A DNA stretch of 64,000 bases, taken from Aselliscus stoliczkanus. Taxonomy: Eukaryota; Chordata; Mammalia; Chiroptera; Hipposideridae. Below, piece by piece: positions 36,791 through 49,227 of this stretch. The stretch covers positions 156,721,434 through 156,785,433 of the forward strand of contig CM066727.1 in the NCBI GenBank assembly GCA_033961575.1. Reading direction: 5' to 3'. Positions within the stretch are counted from its first letter, which is position 1, and each line of letters begins with the position of its first letter. A program made the translations under genes and the position numbers. Below the pieces are notes generated by a model. That model made no database searches and was not told where the DNA came from. It saw only the letters and a list, made by a program, of their open reading frames with translations.

Positions 36791-37274
36791 TTCTTCTACT
36801 TGTTATTATATATCTGGTCCCACAAAACCCTTTATTTGGAGTTGGGGACCTACTTCCCCTATTAATTTGCAAGTCCAAAATCCTGTGAATTGGCATTTGA
36901 TCTCAGGTTCAGAAATTGGAATGCAAGGCCCAATCCAACCAAATGAGATGGCTGTCCTCCGAGATCTCACCAGGCCTTGAGGACTGAATGCTTTCTGATT
37001 GGCTTTGTGTGTGGAAAGTGTAGACTGAGGGAGGGATTGTGGCTTCAGCTACCACATCTAGAAGGTTGGAGCAGGAGTGATCTCAGAGCCCTGAGGTTTA
37101 GACCAGATCACTTTCTGGAGCTTTGAATCCTGGCACAAGATGGCACCCAATAATATTTGAATGAATGAATGGCCCCATCACTTACCAGTTATGTAACTTT
37201 GGTCAGGTTTCTTAACCTTTATGGGCCATACTTTAATTGTGAGCATAACAAGGATCGTTAAGAATAAATGATCT

Positions 37275-37431
37275 GGGGGTGACCGGTTAGCTCAGATGGT
37301 TAGAGCGTGGTGCTGATAACACCAAGGTTGCCAGTTCAATCCCCGCATAGGCCACTGTAAGCTGTGCCCTCCCTAAAAGAGTGTAACCAATGACTATGGC
37401 TGTTCCTCAATAAAATTTAAAAAAAGTAAAA
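37275..37431 (+). mobile_element. tRNA-Ile-like SINE, copy 3, nested in a MIR
   Basis: GGTGACCGGTTAGCTCAGAT, GTGGTGCTGATAACACCAAG and GTTCAATCCCCGC parallel tRNA-Ile(AAU) with few changes. The tail is TGTTCCTCAATAAAATTT plus an A-run. Flanks AAGAATAAATGATCT (37260) and AAGAATAAAATGACCT (37432) are a near-perfect duplication, and a MIR continues on either side. Confidence 0.85.
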
Positions 37432-39499
37432 AAGAATAAAATGACCTAATGTTTGCTAAGGGGTTAGTATAGGGCTGCTACATGGTAAATATTCAACAAA
37501 AAAATATCTAAGTAAGGGAAGGAAAGGAGAAAGAGAAAGAGAAGGTCAAGTAGGCCCAGAACCCTAAAGTGAAGCAGAAGTGGGTGCCCTCAGGCTTTAT
37601 ACTGGCCAGAAACTCTGGGAAGACTCTGGGGAGACAGGCAAGTCCTGTGGGGGTTAATGTCTTCTGCTAGGTACTTAGCTGAGCAGTCTGTGAGAGGCTT
37701 GGACTCCAGAACCTTAAAAAAAAACCCAAAAAACTTCCTATGGTAACCAGGGTATTGGAGAGGGAGGTAACCTACATGCTGCATGTCTCTTAGGGTTCCT
37801 GAAGGTTCTCTAACATATCACAGCAAAGGGACATGCGACTTAGAAACTATCTTAAGACTCTGCCATGGGAGGGTAGGAGCGGGGTGGAGGAGTGGTAAGA
37901 AAAGCTGGCAAGGGAGGGAGGGGCACAGTGCAGCCTCCCAGATGTAGGTCTCACAGGCTATCTTTCTGTCTATACTTTGGGAACAGGGAGTCCTGGTGTG
38001 TGGACAGAGCTGTGTGCTGGGTACCATGGGGAAAGGCAGGGGGAGATACCCTTTTTGCTCAAATCTCTCAGAACTCAGTGATTAGGTCACAAAGAAAAAA
38101 GAAAGCTCACAAACAAATACGTGAATGATGCGCATGTTAGAAATGAGCAAACAAAGGCCTGATTTCACTCCCAAAATAACTCCAGGAGTCCTGGGAAGAT
38201 TAGGGATGGGCATTGGGGGAGGGAGGGCTAAAGGAGAGACACAGCTGGTGAGAGGCTGGGGTCTGAAGGGACCAAGCAATTTTTCTGGATGCTGAGGCAT
38301 GGAGGAGGGATTTGGAAGGTGGGTGATCTGGTTTGGACGTGAAGGCTGGGAAGAACACACCTGAGGTAGAAGTACGTGTGTCTTGCAAAGTCAGCATGGG
38401 GAGTCATGGGGAAAAGGGCGTATTGGGGGTGTCTAGCAAATAACCCATAAGAAGCTTGAATTCTGTGCAAGGTGCAAGGCACTTAGCAAGACACTACAAG
38501 AAATGCAGCCATGACTAAGGCGGTAGCTGGGCTCAGGGATGTCCACTCTTGAACATGGTTGGGAAAAAGGAGGAGAGTAGAGACAAGTAGAATAGGTGGA
38601 TGAAGGTGAATGTAGAGAGAAAGACGGACAACATGGGGTGGGTTCCTTTAATGGAAAGAAAGAATCCCCCTGGCTACGGGAATCAGGGAAAGGCTCTTGG
38701 AGAAGATGGCGTAGCCTTGAGGGTTGGAAAGATTTTAACAGGAGGAGAAAGGGACTGCAAGGACATTCATTTTTGGAGTGAACACAATGAGCCAAGGTAA
38801 GGGAATGGGAAAGAATGAGGACATGATGGGAAGTAGTTAGCAGCCCACTTTGGCTGAAATAATAATAGTAACAATAGCAACTAACATTATTGAGTACTAA
38901 GTACCAGGAGGCACTGGGCAGAACAGTGGAAAAAGAGAGACGTGTGTGTGGTGTAGTGCCATGTTGCAGGAGGGCTTGGATGCCAGGAAAGAACTTTGTG
39001 AGGATAAGTTAACAGTGGCACTCACTGCCTGCAGAGTGAACTCTGGGACAAGGGAAGGGACTGAAGTGGGAAGTCAGCTGCTAAAAATTGCAGGTAGCAA
39101 CAAGTGGTGAGGCTGGAGCTGTGCTTGTGGGAACCAGGAGCCTATGGTTTGAAGTAGGATCTTGACATGGCCAAGCCCTCCCAGGCCACTGTGGACTCTT
39201 GTTTCCCGCCTGACATGGCTCAGTCTCTGGCTCAGCCTCAGTTTCTCCTCCTGTAGGATCCTGAGACTCTTAGGCTTTCTAGGATTGAGGGAGGATAGGG
39301 TCAGATGGAAGCTGGGCCCTGCCTTCTTCCAGTGGGGGATGTCTCACATCACAGGAGAGCCTAGTGTCTCAGGTGGTGCACCTCTCCCCTTCCCAGGAGC
39401 CTCTGTGCCTCTGACCCAGCACATTGCCCGAGGAGACAGGGCTGATAGGCTAGGCCGGGAAGCAGAATGGTGAGGTCCTCAGCCCTTGACCCCTGAATC

Positions 39500-40606
39500 T
39501 GACCTCCTCCTGCTAAAAGGGCTGGGAGGCGGGCCGGGGGTGGGGGTGGGGGGTAGGAAGAGCTGCTGCGCAAAACCGGCCCTGAGCTGAGCTTATTCGT
39601 TGAGGGAGGGCTGGAGGCGGCTGCATTCCGACTCACAGACTGGAACATTTCTGTGATCCGCTGTAATGCACTGGGAGACACTGGGCACATTGCTGAAGTT
39701 TGACTCATAGGGACCGGGAGGGGGAAAGAAGGGGGGAGAATTGTGGGGGGGAGAGGAATGGGAGGAAGAGAGGAAGAGGAGAGGAGGGAAGGAAATCCCT
39801 TGAGAAATGTCTTTAAAAAAAGAAAACTTTCAAAATCCGCACCACCCCCACCCCCCTTTTTCTTTTAATAGGAACAGGCTGGACCCTTCTGTTCCCCTCA
39901 GCAGGCGTTGGTGGGGGGGTGGGGGTGGGGGGGCAGAAGGGGAGGGCTGGGCCGTGATTCAAATCAGATCCTGGAACTTTCCTCAGGCAAGTCGTGCGGG
40001 GTGTGTGTGTGTGTGTGTGTGTCCGTCTGGGGTTCCTTGCACGGGACTTGGGACTCCACGCGCGTCCCCACTGCCCCTATGGGTGGCTGTTTGCTTTTGG
40101 ACTGTGCGTGTCTGTACTTGTGCGCGCAGGGGTCCCTCCTTGAAGTGTCTGCGCAAATGATTCTGGCCTTGTGTAAACATGGATGCACGCTCCGCGTTGT
40201 GTGTGCCGCGCTGCGGGCGCCCAGGTAGCCGGGTTTCCGGGAACGGGGCGCGGGTCCGCGGGTCGCGGCTCGGGCGGCGGCCGCGCGCGCGCGGGTCGGG
40301 GCCGCGTCCCGCGTCCCGGGCCGCGCGGTGCAGCGCCCGCCGGGGTGCTGCGTCCCAGGGCCGCGAGCGCCGGCCCCCTCCCTCCCCTCCCCCTTGGCCC
40401 GCTCTCCGCCTCAGATAAAGCATTTCCTTCCATTGTCATCCTACCCGGCCGGCCGGGCTGCCAGGGCCCTCCCCCTCCCGGCCCCCTCCCTTCCTCTCGC
40501 CGTCTCACAGTCGCTCCGCAGCCTCCGGCGACTGGGGGGATGTGAGGCCGGCGCCCCAGCCCCCCGCCCCGCCATGAGCCCCCCGCTCTGAGGCCCCGGC
40601 CCCTGG
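39500..40606 (+). promoter_or_regulatory. HDAC7: HDAC7 promoter and 5' leader region
   Basis: Sequence rises sharply in GC and CpG content from about 40.18 kb. It includes an AP-1 consensus TGACTCA (39701-39707), G-run clusters able to form G-quadruplexes (39536-39553, 39911-39942), a short (GT)n (40001-40022), and a GATA/ETS/SOX word cluster (AGATAA 40413, TTTCCTTCC, CATTGT 40431). No TATA box was seen. The start site is probably within 40.2-40.55 kb. The exact TSS cannot be read from sequence. Confidence 0.7.
40540..40591 (+). promoter_or_regulatory. Two upstream start codons in the HDAC7 leader
   Basis: ATGTGA at 40540-40545 is a start-stop pair. ATG at 40574 opens a five-codon frame ending TGA at 40591, 15 bases before the main ATG at 40607. 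Both have G at -3. If the leader begins upstream of 40540, both would be met by scanning ribosomes before the main start. Confidence 0.5.
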
Positions 40607-40625
40607 ATGCACAGCCCCGGCGCTG
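40607..40625 (+). CDS. HDAC7: HDAC7 coding exon 1 (long-isoform start)
   Basis: ATG CAC AGC CCC GGC GCT plus one base, then donor GTGAGT. It encodes MHSPGA, matching the N-terminus MHSPGAD I recall for a human HDAC7 isoform. The ATG has GG before it and C at +4, a mediocre start context, and follows two upstream ATGs. The exon lies in the CpG island. Confidence 0.88.
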
Positions 40626-43600
40626 GTGAGTACCGGGCGGCCGCCCCCCGCCCCGCCCGCCCCGCCCCGCCCCGCGCAGCCCCCAGCGCCGCCCGCCCCT
40701 GCCCGGGAGCCGGCTCCGGGGACCCCGCCGCCCGGCCCGACGGGCGCCCCCCGCCCGCGCCCTCCCCAGCCCGGCTCCGCGGGGGCTCCGGCGGGCCGCT
40801 GGCCGGGGCTGGTTCCGGGGCCGGAGGGCTCGGGCCTCCCGCGGGGGCGCCCACATCCGCCCGCCCCGGGGCGGCGACAGGCCCGAGGGAGGGAGCCGGA
40901 GGCCCCGGGCCGCCGTTGCCAGGGCCCGGGGTTCCATCACCCCCCATGCCTGGGGAGGACGGGCCGGGGGGCCGGGGAGGGAGGGACGGCCGCGGCGGGC
41001 CGGGGAAGGGGCGGTGCTCCGGGGCGGAAGGTTGGGAAGCGCCAGGGCAAAGGGCAGGACCCACTGAGTTGGGGCCGGGCTGGTGGCGCTGGACATCAGC
41101 ACCCCGACCCCGCGGGTCTCGGCATCGCCGCGCCCCGGCCCCTCCGCGAGGGGAGAGTGATTCCCTGGAGAGAGGGTCCCGCACTGGCAGGTTTCTCTGA
41201 GCACCGCCCCCCACCCTTGCCCCCATCCAGCCATAGAGACACCTGTACCCAAGTGAGCTGCAGAGGGCCCGGCAGGGGTGGGGATCGCAGGCTGTGTACT
41301 GAGTGGTGGGGGACAGGATGTGAGGCCCCCAAGCCTGGGGTCTGTTGGTGCTGGGGAGTGTGAGAACAGGCGGTAAATCTGGCAGCTGGGCTGAGCTCTG
41401 ACACCGGGAGTGTCTAGGCCTGTGGGCTGGGAGAGAGCCCTCTGGGCCCCCCCCCCCACAGGCCACCTAGCTCCCCCCACCCCCACCCCCATTTCCTTCC
41501 CTCTGGCTGCCCATTCAGATCTGACCTCCCCTGCCACTGCTGCTCCTCCCAGCAAGTCCAGGCCATTCCCTGGTCCCTGCTGGCTGTCCTGCCTACCCAG
41601 AGGCCTCCCCCTGCATCTGGACACTGGCTGTGTTGCTGCTGCCCATCCCTCTCCACACACCAGTTCAACATCTGCTTGAGGCCCAGCTCTGCCTGACAGT
41701 TTCTAGGGTGAGAATGGGGCATTGGACCTTAGTGGCCCTGCAGGCGACTCAACATCTGGACTTTTTAGCGTGTTCTTGGGACTTGCAGCTGGACTCATGG
41801 GGATCTTCCTCAAGACCTTGTGCAGCCACTGGGCTGAAAGAAGGGACACTGTGGCTCAGTGTTCTACCCCCTAACGGGAACATCTTGACTGCCCATTTCT
41901 CCACAACAGGGCCCCCGTAGGCCAGGTCCCTGAAGTGACTTAGGCTGTCACACACATACTTCTGTCCTCACACCAACCCTTTTAGACTTCCCAGTCTTCT
42001 TTTCTAGCTTCTGCAAGCCATCTCTTAGCTCCTCATTGCCTAGCATCTCAGTTCTTCTTCTCTGTTCTCTTTACCCTCTACCCGCTTCATTAATATGTAA
42101 TTGTCCTCTTTTCTGCAGTCACTTCTGAGGGAAACTGAGGCAAAAAGCCCGTTGTATTGTACCCACTGACCCAAGACTAGAAGCGCGTTCTGGGGCCAGC
42201 CCAGTGGCGTGGTTGGGAGCTGGCTTGGGACGCCAGTGGCCCTGGTTCGGATCCCACATATGAGGGCCAGAGACACTGCCCTCAGGCAAAAAAAAAAAAA
42301 AAAAAAAAAGAAGAAGCAGGTTCTGGACCTGCTGGGACTCCTCCCTTGCCTTTAGTCCTCTGATGATCCTCTCACCTGGCAGGGCCAAGCTCAGAGGCAG
42401 GGTCAGAGTGGTACATCTGAAATAGCCTCGGGCAGTGTTCTCCTGAGGCCTGTTTCTTAGCTTGAGCCCATTTGTGGGTGTCTCTCTGGCCACCAGGTCT
42501 TCAGCTGGGATCCTGAGGTTGGAAAGTTGCATTTACATCTTGTACTGACCCTCCCAAGAATTGACACTGGTCACTTTGCTTTGACACAGAAGTTCAGTTT
42601 CCCTATCAACAAAATGGGGAGAAAATGTCAGGAGCATTTCCCAGGGCACAGAGGAGGAGAGGTTGACTATAAAGAGATAGATCCATGTCCAGTGGTGGGG
42701 CTATTATGCCCCACTTCCTATAGGGATAATGGGACCCCAGCTTTCATCCTTGGTGGTTTCTGGGAATGAGAGTTGGAACTTTCCCTTCCTCTAGGCTCTC
42801 CTCAATCCTGATAATGGGCCTGAGAATCCCATGTGTGATGTGGGTGGGGAGTAGGGACCCTCTCCTGGCTGTAGGCATGCTTGCCCAAGGACCCTGAAGG
42901 CAGAAGCTTGTGTAACTCCCTCCTCCGCTTTGTCTTCTTTCTCTTGCCCTTTCATTAAGAGCTGGTAGTTTAGAAGTTGGCAAGGGCCTGAGAGAAGGTG
43001 AGCTCATTCAAGGCCCAGTGTCACACAGTAGGGAATGGCAGGCCGAGTGGGGCTGGAACGAGACCTAACTCTGCCAGTGCCCGTTCTCCTGGCCTTCCTT
43101 TCCCCTGGCCTGGCTCAGGTCCTGTCTATGCCCTCCCCTCACACCTCCGCCCTGGCCTGTCTCAGCCAGACTTGAGACGGGGGCCCGTAGTGAGCCTGTA
43201 TTACTGGAAGCAGGACTAGAGTGAGGTCTGGGAGCTGGGGGGAGGGCATCTGTCCTCCCTGAGGCCCTGGGACTATGTGTTTGTATGTGTTGGATTTGTT
43301 CACTAGATGGGGCACTTCCTCTGGGGCAGGAAATTTTGATTTCCTGTGGTGGAGGCATTGGTAGGATTAGGCGTGGGGTCTCAGCTGTGGGCCTTCCCTG
43401 ATGTTGTTTGGAATCACAGACGGACAGAGTTTCTGCATAAGCCTGCATCCCCCAACCCAGAGGAGGCTGGACAGAGAGCATTGGTGAGGAGTCCCAGGCT
43501 GAGGCTGGAGAAGGAGGCCATGAGGCCACTGAGATCAGGGGGGCTGAGGGCAACACAGCAGGAAGCCTGGTCAGCAGGTGACCCTGCCGGGTATTGTGTT

Positions 43601-46600
43601 TCCCTGTGATATTTACCCCCTGTTTCTGTGGTAACCTTCCCTGGGGGACCCAGGCCTTCTAGCTGCAGGAAGGTGCCCCCAGACAGCTCTTTCCTTAGAG
43701 GCCTGAGTATTAGCAGGAGTCCCTAGATCTGGCCACCTCCCTAACCCTTTTGGCTGCTAGGGCCTGGGCCTGGGAATCTAGGAGTGGGCAGAGGGAGCAC
43801 TTAGGGGTGGCTGGGTATAGGTCTTTTTGCATCTCCTTGGGGTAAGGGGAAGGGAATAATAGGGGCTGCTGGACTTTGGGGAGGGTTCTGTGCCTCCCTT
43901 TATCCCATCTCTCCATTGCCCTTTTCCAGCAGGCCCCCCCCATCCCCTTCCCCCAACAACGGGGAGGTAGACAGCATGCTGCTGCCTGGGGCAAGGGATA
44001 GGGGTGGAGGTGGCAGAGGTGGGAGGGATGTTTTCATCAGCAGAGCATAGCTCCTCTGGTCCTGGACCAGTTCCCGGAGGCAAAATAAGTTCAGAATAGC
44101 ATCTATTTAGTGTGGGTCAACATGTGATGGTGTGTGTGCACACTGGGTGTGTGGTGGGCGCCTGTGTGTGTGCCCCGGGCTGTGTATGTAGATATTGTGG
44201 TTCCAGGCAATTTGTGATCCACGAGGTAGCTTTGTGTTGGGTGTTTTGGGAATATGTACACATGTACTACAGATGTGTGTCGTCTGTATAGTGTACACAT
44301 TTGCAGTTTATGGCTCTGTGTGGGGTATATGTTCATGTTTTAGGGGTGATGTATACCTGTGCGGGAATGGCTTTTTCATAGAAGTCCAGATGTTGGCTGG
44401 AAAGCATCATGTCATATGTGGTCCTCAAAGACCAGTTCCTGGATTAGGTGCTTCAGAGTTACCTGGGAGTGTGTTAAAAGTCAATAGCCTCAGAGCCCAT
44501 CCAGTCAGACTCAGAATCTATAGGAGCAGGGCCTGGGAATCTGGATTTTAACATGTACTTCAGGCGATACGATTCTGGTGCTAAGCTCTGTTTGAGGACA
44601 ACTGATCTGGGCCACCTCTCCCTTTTTTTCTTTTGTGGAAACAGACTTTGAGAAGATACGTGGTTTGTCAAAGGATACAGGGCTATTACAAGGCAGAACC
44701 AGGACAGAACTCGAGCTTTTGAAGACTGATCAAAGGCTTAGCCATGCATGCTCTGGGTGTGCAAGTATGCACATGTGCACACTTGGTGTGTTGGAGGGGA
44801 CCAGATAGGGCTGGTGTGCATGCTAACTGGGCCTTGTCCTTTGCCCTGTAGTCCCAGGCTTCTTGACCCTGCTCTTCCTGTTATATCCCTGCTTCCTCCT
44901 CCCTGGGGAAATCCTGGACCTGTTGAGCGTCAACCCTAAAGGTGATGTTAGCAAGCAGGAGGCCCTATTACTGAACCACTCGTTCATTCATCCATTCACT
45001 GGATGCTTATGCCTTGCCCTGTGCCAGGCACCAGGCACAGATAGGCAGTGAACACATAGGAAGAAGAGCATCTGACTTCAGGGAACTTCCACTCCAGTGG
45101 AGAAGACAGACAGGAACAAGTAAGCAAGTAAAGAAATGAATCTATACCTCTAGTTCCACGTTGTTATAAGCCTTACGAAGGAAAGGAACTGGGTTCAGCA
45201 ATAGAGAATAACAAGGTGGGGCTTTTTTGGAGAGGACGGCTAAGGGAGGCCTGCCTGCGAAGGTGACATTGATGCCTCCTCTCACCTCCCCAGACTAGAA
45301 GCGAGTCCTCAGAGCCTTCTGAGCAAGCCTGGGAACTGCCCGGGTCCAGGTAGGGGACCTGAATTGCAACCTTCTTACCTGGCATGGAATACAGCAGGGT
45401 CTCCACTCTCCAAGCAGCCCCCAGAGGTTGGCCAGGGGAGAGAGGACGATGGGGAGCTGCCCAGGGCTGACACAGGCCGCTCTTTAGCCTGGAGGAGCAG
45501 ACTGTCCTTCGTGGTCAGAGTCCAGGGCTCTGTGGACATGCTGGATGGTGGGAAGGCGGCAGCCTCTCTCCAGGAGCCCTCAAGCATCACCCCATTCCTG
45601 ACCCTCCAGCTTGACCTTCTTCCCTTCCTCCCTGTCTCCCTGCCTGGGAACTCCTGTGCCAACTCCATCCCTTCTGAGTCTAGCCTGGCTGTCTTTGTGG
45701 CCACTGGGATTTAACCTGGCTCAGGAGTCACTGAAGAGAGAGGGGGTCAAGGCTGAGAGAGGACCTAGGCCCTGGAAGTAAGGACAGAACCAGAAAGAAG
45801 GGCTGGGGCAGGAGCCTCAGAGGACAGGGCAAACAGAGAAAGGGCTGAGGCTGGCTGAACAGGGGACCAGGGCAGGAGCAAGGACGTAGAGACCTTTGGT
45901 AGGGAACTCTAGAGCCTCTCTTGGGTCCTTGGAATCTGCTCCCCGAACTGAGTGAGACTCTCAGCCCAGGGGAACAGACATCAGCTAGAAGCAGTGCTTC
46001 CATCTGGTCCCCCTGCCATCCTACCCCTTCCTCCTTTCAGGGGGTTAACTTTCCCATCAGTGACCTTCAGACTCACTCACCTCTAACCTCTTCTGGTAGG
46101 TTTTCTTTGGGGCACCCAGAGCTGTGGGCTGCAGGTAGAAGCAGCCCTTGCCTTACAGAGTTGAGAATTAGAGGAGCCTTCATGTAAGAGAAGAGGCCCT
46201 GTCTGTCTCTGCCTCTGCTGGCGTTCCACCCGGGGCCTCCTTTAGATTGCTCAGTGCAAAAAACCCCTGGACTTGTGTGCCAAGCTCAACCCTAGCCCCT
46301 CCATGAGTCCCACAGGGTGGGGAGGGGACTTCTCCTATTGAGGAGGGCCCTGGGCTAAACTCACCATCCCCACCCTGTCTCCAGCCACTTCCTTTTTCCC
46401 CCTGTTGCCTGCAGGGGTTGGTAACCCTGGCAGTTAGAGACCTTGGGCCTTCAGGGCCAGCCTATGCCCTGGAGAGAGCCAGGCATAGCCTATGCTTCTT
46501 CAGGAGTCCAGCTCAGCTCCCTGCAGAGCCCACTGCAGGGAGCCCAGCTCTGGCTCCTGCAGTCACCCCCAGCCCTGAAAGCCCCATTCCTCCCTCCCCC

Positions 46601-49186
46601 AGCTCCCAGGATGGCAGGGAGAAGTGGGGCAGGCTGGGAGCCACAGGGTCGGAAAGAGCCCGGGGTGGGGGAATTTGGCGACTAGGCTGAAACCTAGGCT
46701 GAAACCGGCTTGTTTTGCTTGCCCTACAAACCTGCATGGGCATCTGCTGCGCCCTCTGGGGCGTTCGGGCTGTAGAACTGCTCTCAGAATGACAGGCCGG
46801 TGGCACCCAGTTGGGGCAGGGGGTGGGGGTGGGGTGAAGGCGGGGAGCCCCAGGCAAGGGGGAGCTGGAGGGTTAAAAATAGCTACCGCCGGGTTTCAGT
46901 TAGCAAATGTGGAGGCGGGGAGCTGGAGGCGGGGCGGGTGGCAGGCAGTGTGTGCCCACAGCACAGGGCTGTGTTTCCCCTGGGTCCCAGGAGTGAGTCA
47001 CGGCGGAGCCTCTGAGGAGGTGCTGGCACCTCAGCCCTCCACCCTGCCCCACTCAAGGGGTGGAGCGCAGGCTTCCTTCGGGGTTCTGGAGGATGTGCAT
47101 CTCCCGTCCAGGCCTTCAAGGCTGTCTTAAGAATTGGGCCCCGGGGAGATTGTGTGATAGAGGGGAAGAAATCTGCCATTCTGAAGCCAAAGACCTGGGT
47201 TTGAATCTTAGCCCAATGGCTGCAGGACCTTGTGCAATGTTGCCAAGGGCTCTTAAGTTTTGGTTTCCTAGTCTTTCAAGTGGGGATTTTCTCCCATGCA
47301 TGTGCAAGCACATGGTGGATTCTAAAGCACCATACAGATGTTAATTATCCCCTTAGATCTGCTATGCCCATTGCAAAGCTTGGCAGGAGGTCCTTCCTTT
47401 AAGGACACAGGGTGGCATGGATGACCTTTGCAGAGTCCTCATTTCTCCTGCAAACAGCTAAGTGTAACCTTGGGCATGTGGCTCTCTGTGCCTCAGTTTC
47501 TTCATCTGTCCTGTGAAAATAATAATAGTTTCAGCCTCATGGAGTTGCGATAAAGATTAAAGTAATGTTAGCACCGTGCCTGGTATGAAGTCAGTGCACA
47601 CAGAATATTCATCATTATTATTAATGTTATTGTTCATATTTTTGAAGGTCAGGGGTAGGGAATGCTAAAGACATGAAGAACAGAAACTGGGCCCAGCCCC
47701 AGTTCACAGAAAAAACCAGGCCAAATTCACTGTTCCAGATTCCTCCACCCATGAGGGCCTGGAACAGCAAGGCGCCTGGAGCCAGAAGTCACAGGGTGGA
47801 CCCCTTCTCTCTTTCACTCCACTGCCCCCAGCCTCCCTCAGTGAGGCAGGACGCTCGGGAACCCAAGGGACGCGAAGCCAGCTGGCACTAGGGAGGGCCT
47901 AGGACTGGACTGCCCCGATGGCCCCGATATGGCGTACCTTGCCAGCATCTGCTGGGGTGACCTTTATTTTAGCCCCTCCCTGGCAGCTCTTAAGAGGAAC
48001 ATGAGGCAGAGGAGGGATGGGAAGGTCAGTGATGTCAGCAGTGAGTATTCCCAGCACAGCGGCCCTGGAAGAGGCAGGAGGCATTGCTCTCAGGAAATGA
48101 TCATTATTCAGCCTACAGGCATTCATTGAGTAAGTCCTGACTTGGTGCCCAGCCCCGTGCTAGGCCCTTTGCATGATTCATGAGAGGCAGAGGACGCTGG
48201 GTTGTAGAGCACGCAGGAACTCAGAAGCTATCGGGTCCAAGAGTTCAATATGTGGGGTTAATGCAAGCCCTGTGGCTTAGGTCTCTGAGAACCAGAGGTC
48301 GCATCTCGACTTTGCTACCAATTGGCTGTGCCACCTTTATATTTGTGTGTGTGTGTGTGTGTGTGTGTGTTATACATATATATTCTGTTTTATTATTACA
48401 GAGGAAGTTTGTGTGCACTGTAGATAATCAGACAACACAGACAAGCAAAACTTTAAAAATACCACAATCCCAGCAGTCAGAGATCACTGCCATGATACCT
48501 ACTGAGGCATCAAGCTACTGCGTGCCTTCCCATTTCCTTTATACGTTGCGCTTTTTCCCCAAATGAAATCACACTGTGTGTGCTGTTCCTTCAGTGCTCT
48601 CTGCCTTTCACTATGGTAAATTTTCATCTCATTGAATTCCCAGTTGGCTAGAAATTGTCCTTCACAGCTGGTTTGTTCAAATCAGTATCCAGGACCATGC
48701 ACCTGGCCGCTGAGCTCCCTGAAGACTGTGTAAGCTCCCTGGCTGGATCGGCAGTCTGGAAAAACCTGGCCCACCAAGTCTTAAGGGCAGCCCTGGCCAT
48801 AAAGGGAATCATGTCACCTGGAGAATCTGCCCGACAGACCCCTGTCTGCCACCTCCCAAAAATAACAGGCAAAATAAAGGGGATCCCCGGGCATAAGTGG
48901 GATGGTGATCTTGGGGGTATTTATTGTCATTAATATTGATGTGGCATCCCTGTGAGTGCCAGCATTCACAGCTTGTTGCAATTCACAGACTCATACCATG
49001 ATGCCCCCAGGCCACGGAGCAAGCCAGGGTCCCCGCAGTGGCCTCTGCATTCCCTGTCCCAGGTCTAAGTGTGCTGATGGCCCTTTGGCTATGCTCTCAG
49101 TCCCTAGGAGCCTGTTCCAAAAGTGGCTGATCCCTTCTGCACTACTGGGTGCCTTATCCCTTCCACCTGCCCACAGGGATAGGCTG

Positions 49187-49227
<41 letters not shown>

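Larger units (their letters stand above)
19631..39500. other. VDR-HDAC7 intergenic region
   Basis: About 20 kb without a supportable gene. Contents: poly(A) tract 19768-19790; antisense MIR 20168-20400; candidate CTCF site 22557-22570; MIR 23080-23325; hAT-like element 24057-24567; L2 pieces near 24600-24900, 29085-29165, 33267-33372 and 34850-35010; repeat-poor GC-rich stretches at 27.0-28.6 and 31.7-32.5 kb; old L1 at 29230-29860; SINEs at 30237 and 37275; and several microsatellites. 37.5-39.5 kb is G/A-rich with nothing recognisable. Human as I recall has a shorter gap here. Confidence 0.75.
40180..41200 (+). promoter_or_regulatory. CpG island over HDAC7 exon 1
   Basis: Dense CpGs (for example GGGCGGCGGCCGCGCGCGCG near 40270) run from before exon 1 well into intron 1, with repeated CCCGCCCC Sp1-type boxes at 40640-40680. 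This is typical of a constitutively open mammalian promoter. Long open frames on both strands here are by-products of GC richness. Confidence 0.9.

Noticed and set aside
40077..41660. 527-codon and 341-codon minus-strand frames and a 245-codon plus-strand frame
   Set aside because: All fall in the HDAC7 CpG island, where stop codons are rare by composition. Translations are Pro/Arg/Gly/Ala runs without domains.
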